A stretch of DNA of 37,514 nucleotides, from contig JAFUCA010000039.1 of NCBI GenBank assembly GCA_017459895.1, positions 1-37,514 on the forward strand. The letters are read 5' to 3'. The notes under the pieces are model-generated. The model ran no database searches, was not told the origin of the DNA, and worked only from the letters and a program-made list of their open reading frames with translations. Each line of letters starts with the position of its first letter. The first letter of the stretch is position 1. A program made the position numbers and the translations under genes. Of the stretch, positions 26,308-35,649 are shown piece after piece. Source of the stretch: Bacillota bacterium. Its GTDB lineage: Bacteria; Bacillota; Clostridia; Peptostreptococcales; Anaerovoracaceae.

Positions 26308-27432
26308 ATGCAGGCATTAAAATTAGTCCCAACCATTCATTATTTTGACACGTTCGCAGAGTTTGCGAAGGAATTCAATGTAGGCAAAGGCGACATTCTC
26401 GTCACCAACGAGTGGATGTACACACCGTACGTTGCTCCCACCGGCGTTGAGGTTCCTGTCGTATATCAGGAGAAGTACGGCGCAGGCGAGCCGACCGACG
26501 AGATGATGGATGCTATGAAGGAAGAGATGGACAAGTACGAATACGATCGTATCATCGCTTTCGGCGGCGGCACCATCGTTGACTGCTGCAAGGTTCTGGC
26601 ATGCGAGATCCCGGACAAGGTCGCTGACCTGTACACCGGCAAGGTCGCTCCGAAGAGAATCAAGGAACTGATCGTTGTTCCGACCACCTGCGGCACCGGT
26701 TCCGAAGTAACCAACGTTGCGGTTGCCAGCATTCCGTCCCTGAACCTGAAGAAGGGCATCGCGGACGAGCAGACTTATGCGGACGTTGCGGTTCTGATTC
26801 CGGAATCCCTGCAGGGACTTCCTGACAAGGTCTTCGCGACTTCCTCCGTCGACGCTCTGATCCACGCGACCGAATCCTTCCTGAGCCCGAAGGCTTCCCC
26901 GTTCACCGAGATGTACTCCCTGAAGGCCATCGAGATGATCATGAACGGATACAAGGGCATCATCGAGGCAGGCGGAAACACCAAGGAGAACAGAGCTCCG
27001 TTCCTGAAGGACTTCCTGATCGCCTCCAACTATGCCGGAATCGCTTTCGGCAATGCCGGCTGCGGCGCGGTTCACGCTCTGTCCTATGCACACGGCGGCG
27101 CATTCCACATTCCGCACGGCGAAGCGAACTTCATCTGCTTCACAGCGGTATTCAAGATGTACATGAGAAAGCAGCCGGTGGGCAAGATCGAGATCCTGAA
27201 CAAGGTTCTGGCAGACATCATGGGCTGTGACGTTGCGAACGTTTATGATGAGCTGGATGCATTCCTGGGCAAGCTGATCGAGCTGAAGCCGCTGAAGGAG
27301 TATGGCATGACCGAAGATCAGATCAAGACCTTCGCGCAGAGCACCATTGACAATCAGCAGAGACTGCTGGGCAACAACTACGTGCCGCTCACACTGGAAG
27401 AGATCGAGGAGATCTTCGCGGGACTGTACTAA
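26308..27432 (+). CDS. abfH: 4-hydroxybutyrate dehydrogenase (iron-type alcohol dehydrogenase)
   Basis: The 374-residue NAD-dependent enzyme reduces succinate semialdehyde to 4-hydroxybutyrate. The family III (Fe-dependent) ADH signatures are the nucleotide loop AFGGGTIVD, PTTCGTGSEVT, the first metal His in DALIHATESFLS and the further His residues in GAVHALSYAHGGAFHIPHGEAN (shown as HALSYAHGG and HIPHGEAN). AAGGAGG precedes the ATG. With abfT and abfD it makes crotonyl-CoA from succinate semialdehyde. The genes for semialdehyde formation are not in the window. Codon use is of the AGA type. Confidence 0.94.
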   Translation: MQALKLVPTIHYFDTFAEFAKEFNVGKGDILVTNEWMYTPYVAPTGVEVPVVYQEKYGAGEPTDEMMDAMKEEMDKYEYDRIIAFGGGTIVDCCKVLACEIPDKVADLYTGKVAPKRIKELIVVPTTCGTGSEVTNVAVASIPSLNLKKGIADEQTYADVAVLIPESLQGLPDKVFATSSVDALIHATESFLSPKASPFTEMYSLKAIEMIMNGYKGIIEAGGNTKENRAPFLKDFLIASNYAGIAFGNAGCGAVHALSYAHGGAFHIPHGEANFICFTAVFKMYMRKQPVGKIEILNKVLADIMGCDVANVYDELDAFLGKLIELKPLKEYGMTEDQIKTFAQSTIDNQQRLLGNNYVPLTLEEIEEIFAGLY

Positions 27433-27458
27433 GCACAGAATACGCAAATTACGCACGA

Positions 27459-27488
27459 AAAAGAGGTGTTCGTCAGAACACCTCTTTT
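27459..27488. terminator. Bidirectional terminator between abfH and the metalloregulator
   Basis: AAAAGAGGTGTTC (27459-27471) and GAACACCTCTTTT (27476-27488) are perfectly complementary over 13 bp with a GTCA loop. The T-run and A-run on the two sides suit termination of both convergent genes. Confidence 0.92.
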
Positions 27489-27514
27489 GTTACGAAATAT
27501 CCGGCCGGCAGGGG

Positions 27515-27880
27515 TTAACAAAGGCCTGCGTGCCGGCACAGAGCTTCGAAGGTCTCCGGATTGAGATCGTGTTCGATCTTGCAGGCGTCTTCCTGCGCGA
27601 TGGCGGGATCGACTCCGATGGAAACAAAGAACTGCGTCAGAACCTTATGACGGGTGTATATCTTCTCTGCGATCTCCATACCCTTGTCAGTCAGTGTGAT
27701 CAGGCCGTCGCTGGCCATGGTGATATATCCGTTTTCACGGAGGTTCTTCGTCGCGTAGGAGACGCTCGGTTTGGTCACGCCGAGATGCTCTGCAATGTCG
27801 ACCGAACGGATGTAACCGTGTTCTTCCTTGAGAATCAGCATAGTTTCCAGATAATCTTCAGCGGACTTATTGATCTGCAT
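27515..27880 (-). CDS. DtxR/MntR-family metal-dependent repressor
   Basis: The 121-residue protein has an N-terminal winged helix (SAEDYLETMLIL, VDIAEHLGVTKPSVSYATKNL) and a short dimerisation domain without the SH3-like extension. Candidate metal ligands are D9, E12, H78, C100, E103 and H104. B. subtilis MntR has Glu at the position of C100, while iron-sensing DtxR has Cys there, so iron rather than manganese may be the effector (inference). It likely represses metal uptake genes, which are not in this window. AAAGGTG lies upstream on the minus strand. Confidence 0.9.
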   Translation of the reverse strand: MQINKSAEDYLETMLILKEEHGYIRSVDIAEHLGVTKPSVSYATKNLRENGYITMASDGLITLTDKGMEIAEKIYTRHKVLTQFFVSIGVDPAIAQEDACKIEHDLNPETFEALCRHAGLC

Positions 27881-27915
27881 TTATTTCACCTTTTATCCTT
27901 TCATTTCATGATACA

Positions 27916-27955
27916 AGATTAGCATATTCACCGGGAAATATCAATATACATATTG
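27916..27955 (-). promoter_or_regulatory. Promoter of the metalloregulator with possible operator
   Basis: On the minus strand TTGATA (27944-27939) and TAATCT (27921-27916) are 17 bp apart. The imperfect palindrome CAATATACATATTG (27942-27955) overlaps the -35 and is a candidate autoregulatory site. It does not match the MntR consensus that I know. Confidence 0.55.
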
Positions 27956-27975
27956 TTCTGAATTCAATGCATCAA

Positions 27976-28004
27976 TTGCGTTTTTCGGAAGGCTGTGTTA
28001 GTAT
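27976..28004 (+). promoter_or_regulatory. Promoter of the DUF975 gene
   Basis: TTGCGT (27976-27981), a 17-bp spacer and TAGTAT (27999-28004) make a moderate promoter reading away from the metalloregulator. Confidence 0.5.
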
Positions 28005-28045
28005 AAAGCTCTGAGCAAAATGATAACAAGAAAGAGGATAAATAC

Positions 28046-29062
28046 ATGCAGAATAATATGATAGGACAGAATATCATCATTACAGAACGGTGTCAGGCGC
28101 TGCGGCAGCTCGGCAGAAACGCGCTGCGGGGCAAATGGGGGCAGGCCATTCTGGCGGTAGTGATCTATACAGTGGTTTTGAATGTGCCGGTGGCGGTCTT
28201 TGACAAGCTGTTTGGGATCAACATGGCCAATCTGGTGACCAACGACGGATACACCTACGATATGGACGTGGAGATGTACTCGCAGCTGTATAACTCCATG
28301 CCGCAGACAAGCATCCTGTCATCCATCTGGGTGATCCTGATCGCAGGCCCGCTGATGCTGGGACTGATGATCTTCTTTCTGGCATCCTTCCGGGGACACA
28401 ATGTAGTAGCCAGGGATGTCTTCCTGGGATTTGAACGGTTTGGCAAGGCGCTTGGTCTGCTGCTGTTTCAGGGACTGTTCATTTTTCTCTGGTCGCTTCT
28501 GTTCATCATTCCGGGAATCATCGCCTCCATCCGCTACAGCCAGGCATTCTATGTTCTGGCGGATGATCCGAGCAAATCGATCCGTCAGTGCATGAATGAG
28601 AGTAAATCCATGATGAACGGCAACAAGGCGAAGTATTTCCTGCTGAGTCTGTCCTTCATTGGATGGATCGTTCTGGCGGCCATTCCGGGGGGTCTGCTGA
28701 ACGCCATTGCCGGGACGGTCTCTGACAGCGATGCTGTGGCGGGAGCAGTATCCGTCATCGCCGCGCTTCTGATGACACCGGTCTATGCGTACATGTATTC
28801 CACCTTTGCCGGATTTTATGAGATCCTTTCGGGTCACCTGATCAAGGAGACGGAACCGGCACCTCTGTCGGTGGATCAGATCGAGGCCAATGCGCCGGTG
28901 GCTCAGATCGAGGAAGTCATCGACGAGGTGGAGAATGCTGCAACGGATGGTGCCCGTGAGGAGACGGAACCGGACATGGAGTCCGTGCCGGATGCGGAAA
29001 TCCTACCGGACGCGGAAGTCCTGCCGGAGCCCCTGGAGGAAGAGGATACATACCATGATTGA
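28046..29062 (+). CDS. DUF975 family integral membrane protein
   Basis: The 338-residue protein has several hydrophobic segments (around 35-50, 95-115, 138-160, 195-217 and 225-255) consistent with five or six membrane helices, and motifs typical of DUF975 such as ALRGKWGQAI near the start and IIPGIIASIRYSQAFYVLAD (20 residues) in the middle. The C-terminal 75 residues are acidic and Pro-rich with repeated DAE(I/V)LP, probably a cytoplasmic tail. The function of the family is not known. It overlaps the M16 peptidase gene by 8 bp. Confidence 0.85.
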   Translation: MQNNMIGQNIIITERCQALRQLGRNALRGKWGQAILAVVIYTVVLNVPVAVFDKLFGINMANLVTNDGYTYDMDVEMYSQLYNSMPQTSILSSIWVILIAGPLMLGLMIFFLASFRGHNVVARDVFLGFERFGKALGLLLFQGLFIFLWSLLFIIPGIIASIRYSQAFYVLADDPSKSIRQCMNESKSMMNGNKAKYFLLSLSFIGWIVLAAIPGGLLNAIAGTVSDSDAVAGAVSVIAALLMTPVYAYMYSTFAGFYEILSGHLIKETEPAPLSVDQIEANAPVAQIEEVIDEVENAATDGAREETEPDMESVPDAEILPDAEVLPEPLEEEDTYHD

Positions 29063-30305
29063 GATAAGAAAACTGCGTAACGGAGCGACGATGATTATGG
29101 AACGGACGGATTTCGTCCGTTCTGCTGCCCTTGGCATCTGGGTCAGGACCGGTTCGTCCCATGAGAGCGGGGATAATTCCGGTGTTTCTCACTTTATCGA
29201 GCATATGATGTTCAAGGGGACCGAACAGAGAAACGCCCGCCAGATCGCGGAAGCCGTGGACCGGATCGGCGGCATGTCCAACGCCTTCACCGGTAAAGAA
29301 GCCACCTGCTACTATATCAAGACGCTGTCATCCAATATCTATGACGGCGCAGAGATCCTGCTGGATATGGTGACGGGCTCTACGTTTGCCGAGGAGGAGA
29401 TGAACAAGGAACGGCAGGTCATCCTGGAGGAGATCAAGATGATCCGCGATACCCCGGATGAGGATGTGATTGATATGATCTCAGAGCTTGTGAACGGCAA
29501 GAATGCCATCGGACAGACCATCCTCGGAACGCCGGAATCGCTGGCCGGAATCGACCGGCAGAAGCTGGTGGACTATTACTGCAGGGAGTATTCCAGAGAC
29601 AGCATCGTAATCGCAGCCGCCGGCAATTTTGATCCGGAAAGGCTGGCAGCTCTCTTCGAAGAAGGGCTGGATTCTCTGCCAGCGGACAAGCCAGCCTTTG
29701 CACCGAAAATCTACCCCTACGAACAGCAGTTCCAGGTCCGGGTCAAGGACATCGAGCAGACCCATCTGTGCATGGCGATTCCGTCGGTTTCCCTGGGAGA
29801 TGACCGATACTATACCTTCGTGCTTCTGAGCAGCATTTTCGGCGGAAGCATGAGCTCCCGCCTGTTCCAGAACATCCGGGAGGAACGGGGGCTGGCCTAT
29901 TCCGTCGCGTCGATGAACGCGTTTTCCAGCCGGTCCGGGTTCTTTACGATCTACGCGGGAGTTGCTCATGAGAAGCTGAAGGAGACGGTGGAGGCGATCA
30001 AGTACGAGATCGAGAAGCTGTGCGAAGACGGGGTGAGCGAGGATGAGCTGGCGATGGCCAAGGAACAGATGAAGAGCTCCTTCATTTTCGGCCTGGAGAA
30101 TATCAACAGCCGCATGTTCAACCTGGGCAAGAACAAGCTGCTTCTGGACCGGGTCTTTGAGGCGGATGAAGTTCTGCAGGCGTACGATGCGGTCACCCGG
30201 CAGGATATCCTCGATGCCGCGCAGCTGATCGGACAGTCCACCAGCTACTGCGGCGCGGCCGTCACAGGCAGGGAATTTGATCTGGAGGCGCTGGTGCGGT
30301 CATGA
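29055..30305 (+). CDS. M16 family zinc metallopeptidase
   Basis: The 416-residue protein has the inverted zinc motif HFIEH (H46, E49, H50) and the distal Glu in ERQVILEEIKM. A second, inactive-like M16 domain includes the typical R-Y-like ERGLAYSVASM loop. It resembles the processing-peptidase-like proteins (YmxG/MlpA type) of Firmicutes, whose substrates are poorly known. I chose ATG 29055 because GGAGGAAGAGGA precedes it and the homologous N-terminus begins IEIRKLRNG; an upstream frame extension back to 28890 is not family-like. It overlaps dut by 4 bp. Confidence 0.93.
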   Translation: MIEIRKLRNGATMIMERTDFVRSAALGIWVRTGSSHESGDNSGVSHFIEHMMFKGTEQRNARQIAEAVDRIGGMSNAFTGKEATCYYIKTLSSNIYDGAEILLDMVTGSTFAEEEMNKERQVILEEIKMIRDTPDEDVIDMISELVNGKNAIGQTILGTPESLAGIDRQKLVDYYCREYSRDSIVIAAAGNFDPERLAALFEEGLDSLPADKPAFAPKIYPYEQQFQVRVKDIEQTHLCMAIPSVSLGDDRYYTFVLLSSIFGGSMSSRLFQNIREERGLAYSVASMNAFSSRSGFFTIYAGVAHEKLKETVEAIKYEIEKLCEDGVSEDELAMAKEQMKSSFIFGLENINSRMFNLGKNKLLLDRVFEADEVLQAYDAVTRQDILDAAQLIGQSTSYCGAAVTGREFDLEALVRS

Positions 30306-30733
30306 AGATCCGAATGATCAGCAGATCCGGGATCTACCCGGAATACGAAACACAGGGCGCCGCGGGGATGGATATCCGGGCGTGGCTGCCGGAGCCGGTG
30401 ACCATCGAGCCAGGTAAGAGAGCGCTGATCCCCACGGGTCTTTTTATGGAGATTCCTCCGGGTTTCGAAGTACAGCTGCGGGCGAGAAGCGGCCTTGCCA
30501 TCCGGCAGGGGATCTGTCTGGCCAACGGCATCGGTACCATCGACAGCGATTACCGGGGAGAGGTGCAGGTGGCACTGATCAATCTGGGGGAGGAACCGTT
30601 TACCGTTCGCAGCGGAGACCGCATCGCCCAGATGGTTGCTGCCTCCTATGTCCGCGCTGAGATCGAACCGGCGGAGGAGCTGACCGCTTCCGGACGGGGC
30701 GGCGGAGGTTTCGGATCCACCGGAATCGAATGA
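30302..30733 (+). CDS. dut: dUTP diphosphatase
   Basis: The 143-residue trimeric dUTPase hydrolyses dUTP to dUMP, preventing uracil incorporation. The five family motifs are visible: AAGMDIRAW, RSGLAIRQGI, GTIDSDYRGEV, GDRIAQMV and the C-terminal P-loop-like GRGGGGFGSTG. It overlaps the M16 peptidase gene by 4 bp and precedes the dGTPase-like gene by 13 bp, giving a small nucleotide-pool unit. Confidence 0.96.
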   Translation: MKIRMISRSGIYPEYETQGAAGMDIRAWLPEPVTIEPGKRALIPTGLFMEIPPGFEVQLRARSGLAIRQGICLANGIGTIDSDYRGEVQVALINLGEEPFTVRSGDRIAQMVAASYVRAEIEPAEELTASGRGGGGFGSTGIE

Positions 30734-30746
30734 GGTACGGGACGAT

Positions 30747-31760
30747 ATGATCACAAGAACACTGGTTGAACAACGGGAACACGACATACTGTCGGAATAC
30801 GCAGCCAAGGCAGATGAGAGCCGCGGACGGCGGATGGAGGAAGAACAATGCCCGATCCGGACCGTTTTTCAGAGGGATCGGGACCGTATCATCCATTCCA
30901 AATCCTTTCGGCGTCTGATGCACAAGACGCAGGTCTTTCTAGCTCCCGAAGGGGATCACTACCGGACCCGCCTGACGCATACCATCGAAGTATCGCAGAT
31001 CGCAAGGACCATCGCCCGGGGCTGCGGTCTCAATGAAGATCTGACCGAAGCCATCGCCATGGGACACGATCTGGGACACACCCCTTTCGGACACAGCGGA
31101 GAAGCCATTCTGAACCGGATCTACAGCCGGGGCTTCCGGCACAATGAACAGAGCCTGCGGGTGGTGGATGTGCTGGAATCCGGAGGATCGGACCGGCGGG
31201 GGCTCAATCTGACGGAAGAGGTGCGGGACGGGATCCTCAATCACACCGGACCGGAGATGCCGTTTACACTGGAAGGGCAGGTCGTTAAGATCAGTGACCG
31301 GATCGCCTATATCAATCATGACATCGATGACGCGATCCGAAGCGGAGTCATCACCGCGGCGGATCTTCCGGAAGAGAGTCTGCGGGTTCTGGGAAGGACC
31401 CACAAACAGAGAATCGATACCCTCGTAAATGACATGATCGAACATACCGACGGACAGCCTCAGGCGCGGCTCAGCGATGAGAAGACCCGGGTAATGAACG
31501 AGCTGCGGGCCTTCATGTTCCGGAACGTATACCACAGCTCCCTGGTCAAGCGGGCGGAGGACGTGGCTAAGAGCGAGAGCGTGATCACATCCCTCTTCGA
31601 GTACTATCTGGATCATCCCCGGGAACTTCCCACGGACCTGCGGATGATGTCCGAGGAATACGATACCGAGGAGCTGGCGAAGGATCACGTTGCCAGTATG
31701 ACGGACCGGTACGCCCTCAATCTGTACAATGAGCTGTTCGTTGTCAAAGGCTGGAGATAA
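30747..31760 (+). CDS. Deoxyguanosinetriphosphate triphosphohydrolase-like protein
   Basis: The 337-residue HD-domain protein has the dNTPase signatures RDRDRIIHSKSFRRLMHKTQV, given in part as HSKSFRRLMHKTQVF, then RTRLTHTIEV, GHDLGHTPFGHSGE with the HD pair, and DRIAYINHDIDDA. It probably hydrolyses a dNTP to nucleoside and triphosphate. The length fits the shorter dgt-like subfamily commonly next to dnaG in Firmicutes. An AAAGGCTGG motif is at 31746-31754 over its last codons. Confidence 0.93.
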   Translation: MITRTLVEQREHDILSEYAAKADESRGRRMEEEQCPIRTVFQRDRDRIIHSKSFRRLMHKTQVFLAPEGDHYRTRLTHTIEVSQIARTIARGCGLNEDLTEAIAMGHDLGHTPFGHSGEAILNRIYSRGFRHNEQSLRVVDVLESGGSDRRGLNLTEEVRDGILNHTGPEMPFTLEGQVVKISDRIAYINHDIDDAIRSGVITAADLPEESLRVLGRTHKQRIDTLVNDMIEHTDGQPQARLSDEKTRVMNELRAFMFRNVYHSSLVKRAEDVAKSESVITSLFEYYLDHPRELPTDLRMMSEEYDTEELAKDHVASMTDRYALNLYNELFVVKGWR

Positions 31761-31849
31761 AAATAAAAAAAATAAAAGAAACCGGACTTATTCTGACGTA
31801 AATATATATTGTCCAAGGGAATGGGGACAGGAAGGGATCAGAGGTCAGA

Positions 31850-33601
31850 GTGAGTTCATCGAATATCGTTGAAGAAATCAAAAGCAGGTGTAACATCGTT
31901 GATGTTGTCGGCAGAGTCGTCACTCTGAAAAAGGCAGGGAGCAATTACAAGGGTCTCTGTCCTTTTCACAATGAGAAGACACCTTCTTTTAATGTGAACG
32001 AAGACAAGCAGATCTTCAAATGCTTCGGCTGCGGCGCTTCCGGGGATGTGATCGCCTTCGTGGAGAAGTACTATAACCATGATTTCCGCGGGGCCTGCGA
32101 GATGCTGGCAGGAGAGTACGGCATCGATCTGACCGGGGCCTTCGGCAGCAGCGAGCAGAAGAAGGAACTCTACGAGATCAACCGTCAGGCGGCCATGTTC
32201 TTTTATAAGGCCCTCCGGTCGAAGATGAACCCCGGATACGCCTATATGAAGAATCGCGGGATCTCCGAGGAGACGATGAACCGGTTCGGGATCGGATACG
32301 CGGACGGGCAGTGGCAGAGCCTGCTGAGTCATATGGAGTCTCTCGGCATTTCCCGGGAGAAGCTGCTCCGGCTGGGGCTGATCTCCCAGTCCAGGGGCAG
32401 ATATTACGATAAGTTCCGGGACCGGGTGATTTTCCCGATCATCAACATCGGGGGCAAGGTCATCGGCTTCGGCGGACGGATCATCGGCGATGGGAATCCG
32501 AAGTATCTGAACTCACAGGAGTCGGATATCTTCCAGAAAAAGAACAATCTGTACGGGCTGAATCTGGCGAAGACGGATATCACCCGGGAGGACCGGATCG
32601 TTCTGGTGGAGGGGTATATGGATGTTATCTCCCTCTATCAATCCGGGATCCGGAACGTCTGCGCATCCCTTGGGACTGCGCTGACGGAGAACCAGGCGAG
32701 GCTGATCCGGCGCTATACCCGAAATGTGATCCTGTCCTACGATGCCGATGAGGCGGGGCAGAACGCAGCCATGCGGGGCATCGATATCCTCTATCAGGAG
32801 GAGCTGCGGCCGAGGGTGCTCCGGGTCACCGACGGCAAGGATCCGGATGAGTTTGTCAAGAAAAACGGCAGATCAGCCTTTGCAGAACTGATGGATCAGG
32901 CGCTGCCCTACGGGGACTTCAAGATGGCCCGGCTCAGCAGCCGCTACGATCTGAAGGATGAACAGCAAAGGCTGGACTACCTGCGGGATATCATCGCGCA
33001 GCTGCAGTCCATGAAGCCGGTAGAGGCGGATCTGTACATCCAGAAGATCGCCGAGCAGACGGGGATCTCGTCCCAGGCGATCCGGAGGGAATACGAGGCA
33101 GGAAGGCAGCAGGAAACCGGAGCACCGCCGCCGTCCGCGCATCAACAGCCGGCGGAGGCTTCCGCGATCAGTGAGGCGGAGAAGACCCTTCTCAAACTGA
33201 TGCTGACGGACATGAAATATACGGATCTTCCGGAGGAACTCAGCGGACAGGTGTTTCGAAGCGAGGAAGGAACTGCGCTTTATCAGATGATCCTGGGCCA
33301 GAGGCAGGAGCAGGGCGGTGCAGCGGGCCCCGCGCATCTGCAGAGACTGCGGGAGCAGGCGGGAGCGGAGCTCGCCGATGTTCTGGAGGAAGTCAGCGGA
33401 ATCGTCATTCCTCCGGACAAAGAAGAAACCATCTATGCGCAATGCATTGATTATATTCAGAAAGAAGAACTGCGGCGTCAGGACCAGGAGATCACCTGGA
33501 AGCTTTCTCTGGATGACGGAAGCATTTCCGATGAGCAGCTGGCAGAGCTGATGCAGAGACAGGCGCAGATACAGCGGATACTGAAAGGACAGGGGGTATA
33601 A
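31850..33601 (+). CDS. dnaG: DNA primase
   Basis: The 583-residue primase makes RNA primers at the replication fork. The zinc ribbon has C37, H40, C58 and C61 (CPFH...CFGC). The TOPRIM core shows VEGYMDVISLYQSGI with the metal Glu and the SYDADEAGQNA motif. A C-terminal helicase-binding region follows a variable linker. The start is GTG (31850), in frame with the conserved SNIVEEIKSRCNIVDVV; the ribosome binding site is imperfect (AAGGGA, then GAGGTC). It lies 6 bp upstream of rpoD, the standard arrangement. Confidence 0.96.
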   Translation: MSSSNIVEEIKSRCNIVDVVGRVVTLKKAGSNYKGLCPFHNEKTPSFNVNEDKQIFKCFGCGASGDVIAFVEKYYNHDFRGACEMLAGEYGIDLTGAFGSSEQKKELYEINRQAAMFFYKALRSKMNPGYAYMKNRGISEETMNRFGIGYADGQWQSLLSHMESLGISREKLLRLGLISQSRGRYYDKFRDRVIFPIINIGGKVIGFGGRIIGDGNPKYLNSQESDIFQKKNNLYGLNLAKTDITREDRIVLVEGYMDVISLYQSGIRNVCASLGTALTENQARLIRRYTRNVILSYDADEAGQNAAMRGIDILYQEELRPRVLRVTDGKDPDEFVKKNGRSAFAELMDQALPYGDFKMARLSSRYDLKDEQQRLDYLRDIIAQLQSMKPVEADLYIQKIAEQTGISSQAIRREYEAGRQQETGAPPPSAHQQPAEASAISEAEKTLLKLMLTDMKYTDLPEELSGQVFRSEEGTALYQMILGQRQEQGGAAGPAHLQRLREQAGAELADVLEEVSGIVIPPDKEETIYAQCIDYIQKEELRRQDQEITWKLSLDDGSISDEQLAELMQRQAQIQRILKGQGV

Positions 33602-33607
33602 GAATCA

Positions 33608-34855
33608 ATGGCACAGAAGGAACCAAACGAAAAAAACGTGAACGTTGATGCGGAACTGGAGGTGTTTCGAAGCAACATCCGTGACATCCTGGAGAAGGGG
33701 ACGGACAGCAAGCTGTTCACCATCTCCAGGGACGAGGCGGCGCTTCAGAAGCTGATCGCCCGGGCGAAGGGACGCAAGAACCAGTCCGTAACGAAGGCGG
33801 AGATCCTGGACACCTTCGATCAGATGGAGATCGATGCCGGCCGTATGGACGAGATCTTCAAGGAGATCGGCGCGAACCGGATTCAGATCCTGGATGAGCA
33901 GGAGCCGGATGAAGCGGATCTGCTGGAGCTGGAGGAAGAGGGTCAGGAGACCGATCCCGAGATCGAAGCCGCTCAGGCGGCCGGTGCTAAGGAGATCGAC
34001 CTCGAAAGCGCTCTGTCAAAGAACATTTCCGTCGAGGATCCGGTCCGGATGTACCTTAAGGAAATCGGCAAGGTGCCTCTGCTGACGGCGGAGGAAGAGG
34101 TGGAACTGGCCAAGCGGATGGAGGCCGGCGATGAATACGCCAAGCAGAAGCTCTGTGAGGCCAACCTGCGTCTGGTCGTTTCGATCGCGAAGAAGTACAT
34201 GGGCCGCGGCATGCTGTTCCTGGATCTGATCCAGGAAGGAAACCTCGGTCTGATCAAAGCCGTCGATAAATTCGATTACCGCAAGGGCTACAAGTTCAGC
34301 ACCTACGCCACCTGGTGGATCCGGCAGGCCATTACCCGTTCCATCGCCGATCAGGCGCGGACGATCCGGATCCCGGTGCATATGGTCGAGACCATCAACA
34401 AGCTGATCCGGGTATCCCGGCAGATGCTGCAGGAGCAGGGACGGGAGCCGACCCCGGATGAGATTGCGGAGGAAATGGGAATCTCCGCGGAGAAGGTGCG
34501 GGAGATCCTGAAGATCGCGCAGGAGCCGGTTTCTCTGGAAACCCCCATCGGAGAGGAAGAGGACAGCCATCTGGGAGATTTTATTCCGGACGAGGATGCT
34601 CCGGCGCCGGCGGATGCGGCGGCCTTCACCATGCTCAAGGAGCAGCTGGTGGATGTGCTCAGCACCCTGACGGATCGGGAGCAGAAGGTGCTGAAGCTGC
34701 GCTACGGTCTTGGGGACGGCAGGGCCCGTACTCTGGAGGAGGTCGGCAGAGAGTTTGACGTCACCAGGGAGCGGATCCGTCAGATCGAAGCGAAGGCTCT
34801 GCGCAAGCTGAGACACCCGACCCGAAGCAAGAAGTTAAAGGATTACCTCGAGTAA
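33608..34855 (+). CDS. rpoD: Primary sigma factor SigA/RpoD
   Basis: The 415-residue housekeeping sigma factor has an N-terminal region 1.1 with an acidic linker, then region 1.2 ([11 protein letters not shown]), 2.1-2.4 ([21 protein letters not shown] in part, with [18 protein letters not shown]), region 3 and 4.2 ([28 protein letters not shown] in part as [14 protein letters not shown]). It recognises the TTGACA/TATAAT promoters seen throughout the window. It is cotranscribed with dnaG and ends with a TAATG overlap into trmK. Confidence 0.98.
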   Translation: MAQKEPNEKNVNVDAELEVFRSNIRDILEKGTDSKLFTISRDEAALQKLIARAKGRKNQSVTKAEILDTFDQMEIDAGRMDEIFKEIGANRIQILDEQEPDEADLLELEEEGQETDPEIEAAQAAGAKEIDLESALSKNISVEDPVRMYLKEIGKVPLLTAEEEVELAKRMEAGDEYAKQKLCEANLRLVVSIAKKYMGRGMLFLDLIQEGNLGLIKAVDKFDYRKGYKFSTYATWWIRQAITRSIADQARTIRIPVHMVETINKLIRVSRQMLQEQGREPTPDEIAEEMGISAEKVREILKIAQEPVSLETPIGEEEDSHLGDFIPDEDAPAPADAAAFTMLKEQLVDVLSTLTDREQKVLKLRYGLGDGRARTLEEVGREFDVTRERIRQIEAKALRKLRHPTRSKKLKDYLE

Positions 34856-35649
34856 TGTGCGCGCAGGTGATGCAGCTTCGGATGAAGCTCTCGGAGCGCA
34901 TGCAGGTGATCGCAGATCATGTGGATGCCGGGGAGGTCGTTGCGGACATCGGTACGGATCACGGACAGATTCCGGTATGGCTGTTCGCCAGCGGCATATC
35001 CCCCCGGGCGATCCTTTCGGACATCAGCGACGGATCGATCCGCAAGGCGGAGGAGACGGCAGCGGCCTATCAGTTTGGCGAGGGTATGTCCTTTCGGACC
35101 GGAGACGGTCTTTCGGTGCTGCGGCCGGGGGAGGCGGACACGGTGATCATCGCCGGGATGGGCGGCAAGCTGATCCGACAGATCCTGGCGGCGGATCCGG
35201 GGCATACGGCGTCCTTTCGCAAATTTATCCTGCAGCCGAGAAAGGGGCAGGGGCCTCTGCGAAAATGGCTGCTGCAAAACGGCTACCGCATCCTCTGCGA
35301 GGACGTGGTCCGGGAAGGTCGGTTCCTCCCGGAGATCATCACCGCCCTCAGTCCAGCCTTTGCAGGATCGGGGGAGGCTGCGAAGCACGGACGCGCGCCG
35401 GATCTGGCCGCGGCGGACCGGGAGCATCTGAAAGGTCTTGAGGAGCAGGACATCCGTCTGCGGGTTCCGCCCTGGATGGTTTTCGCAAAGGGCCCGATGG
35501 AGGAATTTTTCGATCTGCGGATCGCGCAGGAAACGCTGATTCTGGAGAATCTGCAGCGGGCGAAGGCCCGCAGGGAAGACAGCGAGCAGAAGGCCCGGGA
35601 TAATCTGGATTACCTTCGGCAGCTCAAATGTAAATATAAGGAGATTTAG
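34855..35649 (+). CDS. trmK: tRNA (adenine(22)-N1)-methyltransferase
   Basis: The 264-residue protein is of the TrmK/YqfN family, which methylates N1 of A22 in tRNA. Motif I, VADIGTDHGQIPVWL, and the later IIAGMGGKLI and LQPRKGQGPLRKWL stretches are family-typical for the SAM-binding Rossmann fold. A C-terminal coiled-coil-like region follows (residues about 220-262). The start overlaps rpoD by one base; a second ATG at 34870 is possible. trmK next to rpoD and nif3 is the usual order in Firmicutes. Confidence 0.93.
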   Translation: MCAQVMQLRMKLSERMQVIADHVDAGEVVADIGTDHGQIPVWLFASGISPRAILSDISDGSIRKAEETAAAYQFGEGMSFRTGDGLSVLRPGEADTVIIAGMGGKLIRQILAADPGHTASFRKFILQPRKGQGPLRKWLLQNGYRILCEDVVREGRFLPEIITALSPAFAGSGEAAKHGRAPDLAAADREHLKGLEEQDIRLRVPPWMVFAKGPMEEFFDLRIAQETLILENLQRAKARREDSEQKARDNLDYLRQLKCKYKEI

